Source of the DNA: Nocardia macrotermitis
Lineage (GTDB): Bacteria > Actinomycetota > Actinomycetes > Mycobacteriales > Mycobacteriaceae
DNA length: 64,000 nt
Direction: 5' to 3'
Assembly (NCBI RefSeq): GCF_009604405.1
Contig: NZ_WEGK01000013.1
Location: 124,001-188,000, forward strand
Below the pieces are notes generated by a model. The model made no database searches. It had not been told where the DNA came from and worked only from the letters and a program-made list of their open reading frames with translations. Positions 42,215 to 49,619 of the stretch are shown piece after piece. Made by a program: the position numbers and the translations under genes. Position 1 is the stretch's first letter; each line of letters opens with the position of its first letter.

Positions 42215-42236
42215 GCCTCCGCTTCGCTCCGGCGGG
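42215..42236 (-). repeat. Dispersed 22-bp GC-rich element, copy 4
   Basis: One base differs from copy 1. It points toward the GT2 gene, whose start is 19 bases downstream. Confidence 0.65.
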
Positions 42237-42326
42237 GTCGGGGCCCCTGAGGCTCGATTCTTCCCTCCTCCGCTCCTCCGCTTCGCTCCCCAGCTCCGTC
42301 AGTCCAGAATCGAGCCGGGCCCCGAC
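42237..42326. repeat. Long interrupted palindrome
   Basis: GTCGGGGCCC plus GCTCGATTCT (42237-42261) pairs with AGAATCGAGC plus GGGCCCCGAC (42306-42326), around a 44-base pyrimidine-rich loop. It abuts copy 4 of the dispersed element, much as a palindrome-bearing repeat abuts copy 2. Confidence 0.7.
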
Positions 42327-42332
42327 CATTGC

Positions 42333-42407
42333 TGTCGGCGTTGTCCGGAGTTGGCGGAACTGGGTGACCTAGTTGTCGGCGTTGTCGATGGTTGACGGAA
42401 CTGGGTG
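42333..42407. repeat. Direct repeat upstream of gtrA-like gene
   Basis: About 34 bases beginning TGTCGGCGTTGTC and ending GACGGAACTGGGTG-like occur twice with a 41-base period. They lie just upstream of the promoter of the second GtrA gene. Confidence 0.65.
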
Positions 42408-42433
42408 GCGAGGGGGTTGGTGGTGCGATCGGG

Positions 42434-42439
42434 TAGCGT
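42434..42439 (+). promoter_or_regulatory. -10 box TAGCGT, leaderless gtrA-like gene
   Basis: TAGCGT is followed by exactly 6 bases and GTG 42446, the canonical distance for a transcript starting at its start codon. Confidence 0.55.
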
Positions 42440-42445
42440 CGCCCC

Positions 42446-42955
42446 GTGCCTCGCAGTGAGACGGTGACGGAGGAACCCGCGAAGTCGGGTGGTTCCGTGG
42501 TCACCAAGTTGGTCGGCGCATTGCGTACCGGCGGAGCGTTTCTGGTGGTCGGCGGGATCGGGTTCCTGGTCGACGCGGGCACCTACAACCTGCTGGTGTT
42601 CTGGGGCGGGCACGGGGTGCTGTACCACCAGCCGTTGGTCGGGAAGATCATCTCGATCGTGGTGGCCAGCGTGGTCACCTATTTCGGCAACAAATGGTGG
42701 ACGTTCTCGCACAAGAAGGGCGGCAGCGCGGCGCGCGAATACGTGCTGTACACCGTGTTCAACCTGATCGCGATCGCGTTGCAGCTCGGCTGCCTGGGGT
42801 TTTCCCGGTACGTACTGCATCTGTCGACGCCGCTGTCGGACAACATCTCGGGCACTCTCATCGGCCAGATCGTGGCCGTGATCTTTCGCTATTGGGCATA
42901 CGACAAATTCGTGTTCACCGGTGCGTCGGCGGCCCGGACCGACGCGGACGCGTGA
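42446..42955 (+). CDS. GtrA-family membrane protein
   Basis: The 169-residue protein has four membrane helices with GtrA motifs FLVVGGIGFLVDAGTYNLL and VVTYFGNKWWTFS. It is a candidate flippase for a polyprenol-phosphate sugar and may serve the divergent GT2/DUF2142 pair or galactan synthesis by the following glfT2, 66 bases downstream. It is a paralogue of the GtrA protein beside dprE1. Confidence 0.85.
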   Translation: MPRSETVTEEPAKSGGSVVTKLVGALRTGGAFLVVGGIGFLVDAGTYNLLVFWGGHGVLYHQPLVGKIISIVVASVVTYFGNKWWTFSHKKGGSAAREYVLYTVFNLIAIALQLGCLGFSRYVLHLSTPLSDNISGTLIGQIVAVIFRYWAYDKFVFTGASAARTDADA

Positions 42956-43021
42956 GTCGGCGATAATGATCCTCGCCGCACAGGAAACACATAGCAGACG
43001 AAACACAGAGGGAAATCCAGT

Positions 43022-44929
43022 ATGGAACAGTCGGCTGGCCAGGCCGTGACCGAGAACGTCCCGAGCTCCGCCGCCCCGGCCCCCGAGGTGCGGGCCGCGG
43101 CAAACCTGGCCCCGGACCGGATGGTGCTGGCCCGCGGTGTGTTCACCGGGCCCGCGCCGAAGATCAGTGACGAACTGTATGCGGTGGTCGAGGGCAAGGC
43201 GCAGCGCGATCGGCTGTCGCTACGGCTGGACAAGGGCGCGACCGCGCACACCAACACCTACTTCGGCCGGTTCGCGGCCAGCTACTGGCAGCGGTGGACG
43301 ACCGTCACCGAGGTCGAGGTCGCGATGACCCTCGAGGTCGGCGATCGGGCGCGCATCCGGTTGGCCGCCTCCGATATCGCCGGGCACCGCCGCATCATCG
43401 ACTCCGCCGACGTGTCCGGTGACGGTCGCGTGGTGCTGCGCGCGCCGCTGGACCAGTACGTCGACGGTGGTGCGCTGTGGCTCGAATTCGACGCTGTCGG
43501 TGGGGATCTCGGCATCACCGAACTCGCCTGGAGTGCGCCCGCGCCCGAACGCGTGCGTCCGGTGGCGATCGCGATCTGCACGTTCAACCGCGCGCAGGAC
43601 TGCGCGCACACCGTCGCCGCGCTGGCCTCGGATCCGGTGGTGCTCTCGGCGCTGACCGCGGTGTACGTGGTGGATCAGGGTACTGATCTGGTCGAGAAGC
43701 AGTCGCTGTACCAGGAGACCGCGCCGCGCTTCGGCGACAAGCTGCACTACATCCGCCAGCCCAATCTCGGTGGTGCGGGCGGGTTCACGCGCGGACTGTA
43801 CGAGGTGTCCGCGTCGGGCAGCTTCGACGGTTCCGAGCACGCCGACATCATCCTGATGGACGACGACATCCTGTGTGAGCCGGAAACCGTTGTGCGCCTT
43901 CAGGCTTTCGCCAATCTGACTGTGGAGCCGACGCTGGTCGGCGCGCAGATGCTGTTCCTGCTCAACCCCGACTACCTCAACGTCGGCGCGGAGGAGGTGC
44001 ATCTGGGTGAGCTCAAGCACGGGCAGAAGGTGCCCAAGGCGCTGCGCAACACCAGCATGCTCGAGCGCAACCAGGAACGTCGCGTGGACGCGGGCTACAA
44101 CGCCTGGTGGACCTGCCTGATCCCGGCCGAGGTGGTGGCGCGGATCGGACTTCCGGTGCCGATCTTCTTCCAGTGGGACGACGTGGAATACGGCATCCGC
44201 GCGCGCGAGGCGGGCTTCGTGACGGTGACGCTGCCGAACGCCGCGGTCTGGCACGCGGACTTCTACTGGAAGGACTACGACGACTGGGCGCGCTATTTCA
44301 GTATGCGCAATTCGCTCATCGTCGGGTCGCTGCACACCGATCTGGATCCCAAGGCGGTCACCCGGCAGCTGTTCCGGACGTTGGCCGAACATCTCGTCGC
44401 GATGCAGTACGGCCTGGTGCACACCACGTTGCAGGGCATCGAGGACTTCCTGGAGGGCCCGAAGGTGTTGCGGGACGGCGGAATCGCCGCCCTGGCCGCC
44501 GCGCGCGGCACCCGTTCGGACTACGAGGAGACGGTCAAGCATCCGGCCGCGACGGCCCCGGTCCGGTCCGCCGACATCCAGGTGCGCCGGGATACGGGAG
44601 ATCCCAGCCGCCCGGTGCTGGTGCTGGTCAAGCGGGCGATCCAGCAGTGGACCGGCCGCACCCAGCCGGGCCTCAAGGCGATCACCCGCGAGGACGCGCA
44701 CTGGTGGCACGTGGCGCTGTTCGACCACGTCATGGTGACCGACGCCTCCCAGTCCGGCGTGCGAATCCGCAAGCGGGACAAGGCCAAAGCCCGCGCCCTG
44801 CTGCTGCGCACCATCCGCGTCCTGCGCCGCCTCCGCCGCGAACTCCCCGCCCTGACCCAGCAGTACCGCACCGCCGTACCCGAACTCACCAGCCGCGAGA
44901 ACTGGGAGCGCCTCTACGAAATCCGCTGA
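43022..44929 (+). CDS. glfT2: Galactofuranosyltransferase GlfT2
   Basis: GlfT2 is the processive enzyme that polymerises the galactan chain from UDP-galactofuranose. The 635-residue protein has an N-terminal beta-sandwich (about 35-175), then a GT-A domain with the DDD motif at 280-282 (LMDDDILCEPE), the WDDVEYGIR pair at 386-387 and catalytic-region His411 in WHADFYWKDYDDW, then a helical C-terminus. In mycobacteria it is adjacent to glf; here glf is absent and a GtrA gene precedes it. GAGGGAAA upstream fits ATG 43022. Confidence 0.96.
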   Translation: MEQSAGQAVTENVPSSAAPAPEVRAAANLAPDRMVLARGVFTGPAPKISDELYAVVEGKAQRDRLSLRLDKGATAHTNTYFGRFAASYWQRWTTVTEVEVAMTLEVGDRARIRLAASDIAGHRRIIDSADVSGDGRVVLRAPLDQYVDGGALWLEFDAVGGDLGITELAWSAPAPERVRPVAIAICTFNRAQDCAHTVAALASDPVVLSALTAVYVVDQGTDLVEKQSLYQETAPRFGDKLHYIRQPNLGGAGGFTRGLYEVSASGSFDGSEHADIILMDDDILCEPETVVRLQAFANLTVEPTLVGAQMLFLLNPDYLNVGAEEVHLGELKHGQKVPKALRNTSMLERNQERRVDAGYNAWWTCLIPAEVVARIGLPVPIFFQWDDVEYGIRAREAGFVTVTLPNAAVWHADFYWKDYDDWARYFSMRNSLIVGSLHTDLDPKAVTRQLFRTLAEHLVAMQYGLVHTTLQGIEDFLEGPKVLRDGGIAALAAARGTRSDYEETVKHPAATAPVRSADIQVRRDTGDPSRPVLVLVKRAIQQWTGRTQPGLKAITREDAHWWHVALFDHVMVTDASQSGVRIRKRDKAKARALLLRTIRVLRRLRRELPALTQQYRTAVPELTSRENWERLYEIR

Positions 44930-45014
44930 CCGCGAATTCGGTTGGCGGACAGTGGGATCGGATCGACCGCGAATTCGGTTGGCGGTCGGTGAGTTTCGGC
45001 CGACCGCGAATTCG
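44928..45014. repeat. Three GACCGCGAATTCG repeats after glfT2
   Basis: GACCGCGAATTCGGTTGGCGG occurs at 44928-44948 and 44965-44985, and its first 13 bases again at 45002-45014. The first copy includes the glfT2 stop codon. The rest of the gap to 45169 shows no gene. Confidence 0.75.
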
Positions 45015-45169
45015 TCCCGTGGTCGGTGCGAGTCCCGGTCGGCGCCCCGCCGGGCTCGGCTCCGTCGGTAGCCGGTGGTGGGCGGCCTCTGCTCGGGACG
45101 GGTGGGCCAGTTCGTGGCAGCCGATCGGCGAGCGGCGCTGTCGGCGAGTCGGATTGCCGCTGAACATGA

Positions 45170-45205
45170 TTCGGGCCCGGACCGGGTACGCGGTCCGGGC
45201 CCGAA
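45170..45205. terminator. Bidirectional terminator, glfT2 / SDR gene
   Basis: A perfect 14-bp stem (TTCGGGCCCGGACC/GGTCCGGGCCCGAA) with an 8-base loop lies 9 bases beyond the convergent SDR stop. Confidence 0.9.
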
Positions 45206-45214
45206 TGCGGTCGA

Positions 45215-46063
45215 TCAGAGGAACAGGTCGGTGCTCAGCGGGCCGTCGCCGGGGGTGACGCGGTACTTGTCGAGGTCGGTGATGCCATGTTCGGCGAGTA
45301 CCTCGTCATCGATGTAGAAATTGCCGGTCGCGCTCGCGGCGGGAGAGGTCAGGACCAGGTAGGCGGCGTCGGCGTAGATGTCGGGGGTGCGGGAGGTGGA
45401 GACCATCTCCTCGCCGCCGAGCAGGTTGCGGACCGCGGCGGTGGCGATGGTGGTGCGCGGCCACAGCGAGTTGACGCCGATGCCGTACTTGCGCAGTTCC
45501 TCGGCCAAACCCAGTGTGGTGAGCGACATTCCGTACTTGGCTATGGTGTAGCCGAGCGAACCGCCCGCCCATTTCGGGTCCAGGTTCAGCGGCGGCGACA
45601 GGGTCAGGATGTGCGGGTTGCGGTCGGCCTCGGCCGATGCGCGCAGCGCGGGAATGCTCAGTTTGGACAGCAGGAAACTGCCGCGGCAGTTGATGTCCTG
45701 CATCAGGTCGTACTTCTTCATGGCGAGTTGCTCGGTGGGCGCGAGATCGATCGCCGAGGCGTTGTTCACCACGATGTCGATGCCGCCGAACCGCTCGACG
45801 GTCTCCCGCACCGCGCGCGCGACGCCCTCGTCGTCACGCACATCCCCGACGAACTTGTGCGCCTGACCACCGGCTTCCTCGATCTCGGCGGCGGCGGTGT
45901 GGATGGTGCCGGGCAGTTTGGGATGCGGCTGATCGGTCTTCGCGATCAGGGTGATGTTGGCCCCGTCGGCGGCGGCGCGTTTGGCGATCTCGAGTCCGAT
46001 ACCCCGGCTGCCGCCGGACATGATCATGGTCCGGCCCGCTAGCGGCTTCCCTGCGTTCGTCAT
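45215..46063 (-). CDS. Short-chain dehydrogenase (HSDL2-like)
   Basis: The 282-residue classical SDR has the cofactor motif SGGSRGIGLEIAKRA, VVNNASAID and the catalytic pair in GYTIAKYGM. The segment after the N-terminus (IAKTDQPHPKLPGTIHTAAAEIEEAGG) is characteristic of hydroxysteroid-dehydrogenase-like 2 proteins. The substrate may be a lipid or steroid alcohol, but this is inferred. GGAG lies nine bases before ATG 46063. A KstR-like palindrome lies about 110 bases upstream. Confidence 0.85.
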   Translation of the reverse strand: MTNAGKPLAGRTMIMSGGSRGIGLEIAKRAAADGANITLIAKTDQPHPKLPGTIHTAAAEIEEAGGQAHKFVGDVRDDEGVARAVRETVERFGGIDIVVNNASAIDLAPTEQLAMKKYDLMQDINCRGSFLLSKLSIPALRASAEADRNPHILTLSPPLNLDPKWAGGSLGYTIAKYGMSLTTLGLAEELRKYGIGVNSLWPRTTIATAAVRNLLGGEEMVSTSRTPDIYADAAYLVLTSPAASATGNFYIDDEVLAEHGITDLDKYRVTPGDGPLSTDLFL

Positions 46064-46720
46064 GTGTCTGTCTCCAATCTTCTCGGCGTCGCTCCCCTTC
46101 GATGATCTCGAACGAACCGCCGCCGATGTCCGGATCGACCTGAACGAACACTAAGCCACACCCGGCCTCTATGCAACCAGTTGCATATAAAGTCACACTG
46201 TGTGAGCCGAACCCCGGCGATCGGGTATGGATGACGAAATGAGATGTGGGAGAAGGGGAATCACCGGCGCACCGGCCGTCGATGTTGGTATCCGCCCGCG
46301 GCGGCGCACGCGAGAACCCCGAGGGTGTCGCGATTTCCGCACCGCGTCCGTTCGTACGGAACGCGCGGGCCGGGACCCAGCCGGTATCGAACAGCCGTGC
46401 ATATACCCAGCGAAAAACGGCCGGGATCGGCCGTGTGGACAATGGGAGACCGCGTCGACGGTGAGCACGCCGCGGGGCGACCGGGCCGGTAGGGCGGCCC
46501 GGTGCCTGCGCGCGGGGCTCAGCGCAACGGGTGAGGGAGGGAGATAGGTGCGACGACGCGGGTCGTCTCACCACCTCGCTGCCCGGCCCCCGGTGTCCGG
46601 AAATTCGCCTTCACGTATCTCACCTCCTGCCCTTCGATGGTTGCTTCGAACTGTGATACCTACTGTCGCAGTCCATTACACGGACCGCAACGGAATTAAA
46701 ACGCTACCGCGCGAGCCGGA
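46064..46720. other. Intergenic region with operators, no gene seen
   Basis: About 650 bases contain two adjacent palindromes (46170-46187 and 46193-46205), a short hairpin ACGGCC/GGCCGT (46417-46434) and overlapping GC-rich open frames on both strands that lack domain features, start-site signals or consistent coding character. Confidence 0.5.
46170..46205. promoter_or_regulatory. KstR-like palindrome and adjacent palindrome
   Basis: TATGCAAC-CA-GTTGCATA (46170-46187) contains TGCAACCAGTTGCA, which fits the TnnAACnnGTTnnA consensus of the TetR-family regulator KstR. Five bases on, TCACACTGTGTGA (46193-46205) forms a second perfect palindrome. Both lie in the presumed promoter region of the SDR gene. 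Confidence 0.5.
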
Positions 46721-47731
46721 TCAGGAGGACGCGGCGATCAGCAGCAGGTTGAGCAGCAGCAGGAAACCGACGATGCCCCAGGTGATGTACATGAAGATCA
46801 TGCCGGGCGTCTTCTGCGGCACCGGGCCGATCGCGCCGCGGATCATCCACATGATCGGCGAGCGGTAGTAGACCTTGGTGCTCTGTCCGTCGGCGACCGG
46901 CACGACCGCGTTGCCCGGCCCGTAGTCCCACAGCCAGCGGGTCTTGACCTCGACCTGGTACTGACCGGCGGGGACGGGGATATGCGTTGCGCCCCAACGC
47001 GCCCCGGGCACCTCCTGCCCGTTCACCCGGATCCGCGGCCCGGTCAGCGCGAGGAGGAACTGCAACGGGAAGTACGAGGAATCCACCACGATGCCGGGCG
47101 GGCCGGGCTCGGGACGGAACTGATCGCCCTGCGGCGCACCGTAATTCGCCGGCGGGTAGCCGCCGGGCTGACCGCCGTACGGCGCACCCTGCTGCGGCAC
47201 ACCGGGATTCGGCACGCCGTAGCCGGGCTGGGGATAACCCTGCTGCGGATACCCGGGCTGTGAATTACCCGGCTGCGGGTATCCGGGCTGCGGGTATCCG
47301 GGCTGGGGATAACCCGGCTGGGGATATCCGGGCTGCGACGGGTTCTGCTGCGGATACCCCGGCTGCGAGACGCCCTGCTGGGGATAGCCCGGCTGCGGAA
47401 TTCCCGGCGACGACACATTCTGCTGTGCATAACCGGGCTGGGGATATCCGGGCTGCGACGGGTTCTGCTGCGGATACCCCGGCTGCGAGACGCCCTGCTG
47501 GGGATAGCCCGGCTGCGGAATTCCCGGCGACGACACATTCTGCTGTGCATAACCGGGCTGGGGATATCCCGGCGAGGAATTGCCCTGCGGCTGTTGATAA
47601 CCCGCCTGCACGGCCGGTCCCGGCTGTGCCCCGTGCCCGTTGGCGGACTGCGGCGCATCCGGGCTCGGCTGCGGGCTGTTCGGCTGCCAAGGCTGGCCGT
47701 AGGGTGAATTTCCGCCGTAGGGGTTGCTCAC
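46721..47731 (-). CDS. Pro/Gln-rich repeat membrane protein
   Basis: The 336-residue protein has a long N-terminal PGYPQ-type repeat region (about 40-200), then a compact domain of about 80 residues (VVDSSYFPLQFLLALTGPRIRVNGQEV, KTRWLWDYGPGNAVV) and one or two C-terminal membrane helices (GMIFMYITWGIVGFLLLLNLLL). The coding DNA carries a perfect 120-base tandem duplication. GGAGG seven bases upstream selects GTG 47731. It lies 24 bases after glfT1 in the same direction, so it is probably in the wzt-glfT1 operon. Function is unknown. Confidence 0.75.
   Translation of the reverse strand: MSNPYGGNSPYGQPWQPNSPQPSPDAPQSANGHGAQPGPAVQAGYQQPQGNSSPGYPQPGYAQQNVSSPGIPQPGYPQQGVSQPGYPQQNPSQPGYPQPGYAQQNVSSPGIPQPGYPQQGVSQPGYPQQNPSQPGYPQPGYPQPGYPQPGYPQPGNSQPGYPQQGYPQPGYGVPNPGVPQQGAPYGGQPGGYPPANYGAPQGDQFRPEPGPPGIVVDSSYFPLQFLLALTGPRIRVNGQEVPGARWGATHIPVPAGQYQVEVKTRWLWDYGPGNAVVPVADGQSTKVYYRSPIMWMIRGAIGPVPQKTPGMIFMYITWGIVGFLLLLNLLLIAASS
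47316..47569 (-). repeat. Perfect 120-bp tandem duplication
   Basis: Bases 47316-47449 are identical to 47436-47569, an exact in-frame period of 120 bases (40 codons). Smaller 12-15 base PGYPQ-coding repeats surround it. The lack of any third-position change implies recent duplication or gene conversion. Confidence 0.95.
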
Positions 47732-47755
47732 GGCCAAGCCTCCAAAAGTGCTGAT

Positions 47756-48709
47756 CTATCCCGGTTTGTGGAATTGTTCGCGCCGCCCGAGTCGTCGCAG
47801 GCGCAACCATTCTCGCAGACCCGCCGGATCCTTCTGCTGCACCAGGAAGAACCAGGAGAACCGGGCCCACTCCTGCGGCAACAACTTACGCATACCCGGC
47901 TGCGCCATCAGGTACCCGCGATTGCGATAGGTGAAGTAGCGCTTCACCGGATCGTCCGGATACTGGGTGTGCATCCGCCCGCCCAGGATCGGCTTGAACT
48001 CCGCGGACCCGTTCGGGTGCAGATACGCTGTGCGCAAACAGGTTCCGAACGGCAGCCCGGAACGGACCAGCCGCCGGTGCACCTCCACCTCGTCACCGCG
48101 TACGAACAACCGCAGATCCGGCACCCCGATCACATCCACCGCGCGGGCGGAGATCAGCGCGCCGTTGAACAGCGAGGCGATGCCGGGCAGCAGATCCTCG
48201 TCGCCGTCGGTCGAGGTGTACAGCTCCGAACGCCGACGCCGCCACACCACCCCGCGACGCAGCGGAAAGGCCAGCTGATCCGGATCGTCGATATCGCAGA
48301 CCACCGGCGACACCTCGGCCAGACCGTGCGAATTCGCGCACTCGGCGAGGATGGACAGCACCTCGGGCCCCTCGGGACGTCCGTCGTCGTCGGCCAGCCA
48401 CACCCAGTCCGCGCCGAGCGTCAGCGCGTGCAGCATGCCCAGGGCGAAACCGCCCGCGCCGCCGAGGTTGTGCTCGGATCCGAGATAGGTCGACTCCACC
48501 GGCTGCTCGCGTACCAACTCGCCCACCTCGGGTTCGTTGGCGTTGTCCACGACGATCAGATGATCGATCGGGCGCGTCTGCGCGGTGAGCACCTGCAACG
48601 ATTCGGCGAGCAGTTCACGGCGTTTGTGCGTGACGACCACCGCGACGATCCGGGACGTGGGGCCGGGGCCGGACACTGCGACGCCCGCACCCGGGACCTG
48701 ATCACTCAT
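47756..48709 (-). CDS. glfT1: Galactofuranosyltransferase GlfT1
   Basis: GlfT1 adds the first galactofuranose units to the rhamnosyl linker lipid. The 317-residue GT2 protein shows VAVVVTHKRRELLAESL, LIVVDNAN, the donor-site WLADDDGRPEG and a later FVRGDEVEVHRRLVRSGL that resembles the WDD region of GlfT2. Its start overlaps the wzt stop as ATGA. Synteny with M. tuberculosis Rv3781-Rv3783 supports the assignment. Confidence 0.92.
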   Translation of the reverse strand: MSDQVPGAGVAVSGPGPTSRIVAVVVTHKRRELLAESLQVLTAQTRPIDHLIVVDNANEPEVGELVREQPVESTYLGSEHNLGGAGGFALGMLHALTLGADWVWLADDDGRPEGPEVLSILAECANSHGLAEVSPVVCDIDDPDQLAFPLRRGVVWRRRRSELYTSTDGDEDLLPGIASLFNGALISARAVDVIGVPDLRLFVRGDEVEVHRRLVRSGLPFGTCLRTAYLHPNGSAEFKPILGGRMHTQYPDDPVKRYFTYRNRGYLMAQPGMRKLLPQEWARFSWFFLVQQKDPAGLREWLRLRRLGRREQFHKPG

Positions 48710-49521
48710 GAACGATCGTGCTCCAGTTCCCGTGCGAGTTCACGCTGTATCTGGGCGACATGGTCACCGGCCTCGGGTCCTTCGTAGGCCCGCACCACTT
48801 CCTCGATGCCGCCGCGCATCCGCACCGTGCCGTGATCGATCCAGATCGCGGAATCGCAGAGCTGCGCGAGGAATTCGTTGGAATGGCTGCAGAACACCAG
48901 GATGCCCGAGCGCGCCACCAGATCCTGCAACCGGTTGCGCGCCTTCTTCAGGAATTCCGCGTCGACCGCGCCGATACCCTCGTCCAGCAGCAGGATCTCC
49001 GGGTCGATCGAGGTCACCACGCCCATCGCCAACCGCACCCGCATACCGGTCGAATAGGTGCGCAGCGGCATGTTCAGATACTCGCCGAGTTCGGTGAATT
49101 CGGCGATCTCGTCCACCTTGGCGAGCATCTGCTTGCGGGTCTGCCCGAGGAACAATCCGCGAATGATGATGTTCTCGTACCCGGAGATCTCCGGATCCAT
49201 CCCGACGCCCAGATCGAACACCGGCGCGACCCGCCCCCGAACCCGCGCACTCCCGCGCGTCGGCTCGTAGATGCCCGAAAGCAACCGCAGCAGCGTCGAT
49301 TTACCCGCGCCGTTGTGCCCGACCAACCCGACCCGATCACCCTCCTTGAAGGAAAGCGTGATCTCCCGCAACGCCTCGACGACCACCACATCGGACTGAT
49401 TACGTCCGATCGCGCCGCCCGCCTTACCCAGAAACGCCTTCTTCAACGATCGCGACTTGGCGTCGAAGATCGGGAATTCCACCCATGCGTCATGGGTTTC
49501 GATGCTCACTCGCTCGGTCAT
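48706..49521 (-). CDS. wzt: ABC transporter ATP-binding protein Wzt (galactan export)
   Basis: The 271-residue ATPase has Walker A VGHNGAGKSTLLRLL, the signature segment YSTGMRVRLAMG, Walker B ILLLDEGIGAVD and the switch histidine in VFCSHS. It resembles the Wzt/RfbE proteins that, with Wzm, export lipid-linked polysaccharide, here presumably the galactan precursor. There is no C-terminal carbohydrate-binding domain. ATG 49521 is used; the frame remains open upstream into the TnpB region. A TnpB gene on the opposite strand separates it from wzm. Confidence 0.92.
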   Translation of the reverse strand: MTERVSIETHDAWVEFPIFDAKSRSLKKAFLGKAGGAIGRNQSDVVVVEALREITLSFKEGDRVGLVGHNGAGKSTLLRLLSGIYEPTRGSARVRGRVAPVFDLGVGMDPEISGYENIIIRGLFLGQTRKQMLAKVDEIAEFTELGEYLNMPLRTYSTGMRVRLAMGVVTSIDPEILLLDEGIGAVDAEFLKKARNRLQDLVARSGILVFCSHSNEFLAQLCDSAIWIDHGTVRMRGGIEEVVRAYEGPEAGDHVAQIQRELARELEHDRS

Positions 49522-49528
49522 CAGGCAT

Positions 49529-49558
49529 CCGCCGTGGATGCTCCGTCGTGCACGGCGG
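49529..49558. repeat. Hairpin between wzt and tnpB
   Basis: CCGCCGTG (49529-49536) pairs with CACGGCGG (49551-49558). It lies just upstream of wzt and could belong to the left end of the TnpB element or to the wzt leader. Confidence 0.4.
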
Positions 49559-49603
49559 AGAGAGATCGGTGGGAGTGTCGGGTTGGCGGCACGATGGCAT
49601 CTT

Positions 49604-49619
49604 TCGATAGTATGTTCGA
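49604..49619 (+). promoter_or_regulatory. LexA-box-like site and -10 box at tnpB start
   Basis: TCGATAGTATGTTCGA matches the actinobacterial SOS box TCGAAC-N4-GTTCGA at 10 of 12 defined positions. Inside it, TAGTAT (49608-49613) is followed by 6 bases and ATG 49620, so a leaderless promoter would be directly covered by bound LexA. Confidence 0.5.

Noticed and set aside
46227..46547. Overlapping short frames in the SDR/Pro-rich gene gap
   Set aside because: Several frames are open at once because of GC content; none has start signals or domain features.
47263..47580. CRISPR-like array in the repeated region
   Set aside because: The repeats are codon-phased PGYPQ coding units plus one perfect 120-bp duplication, with no unique spacers and no cas genes. 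No CRISPR array was seen anywhere in the window.
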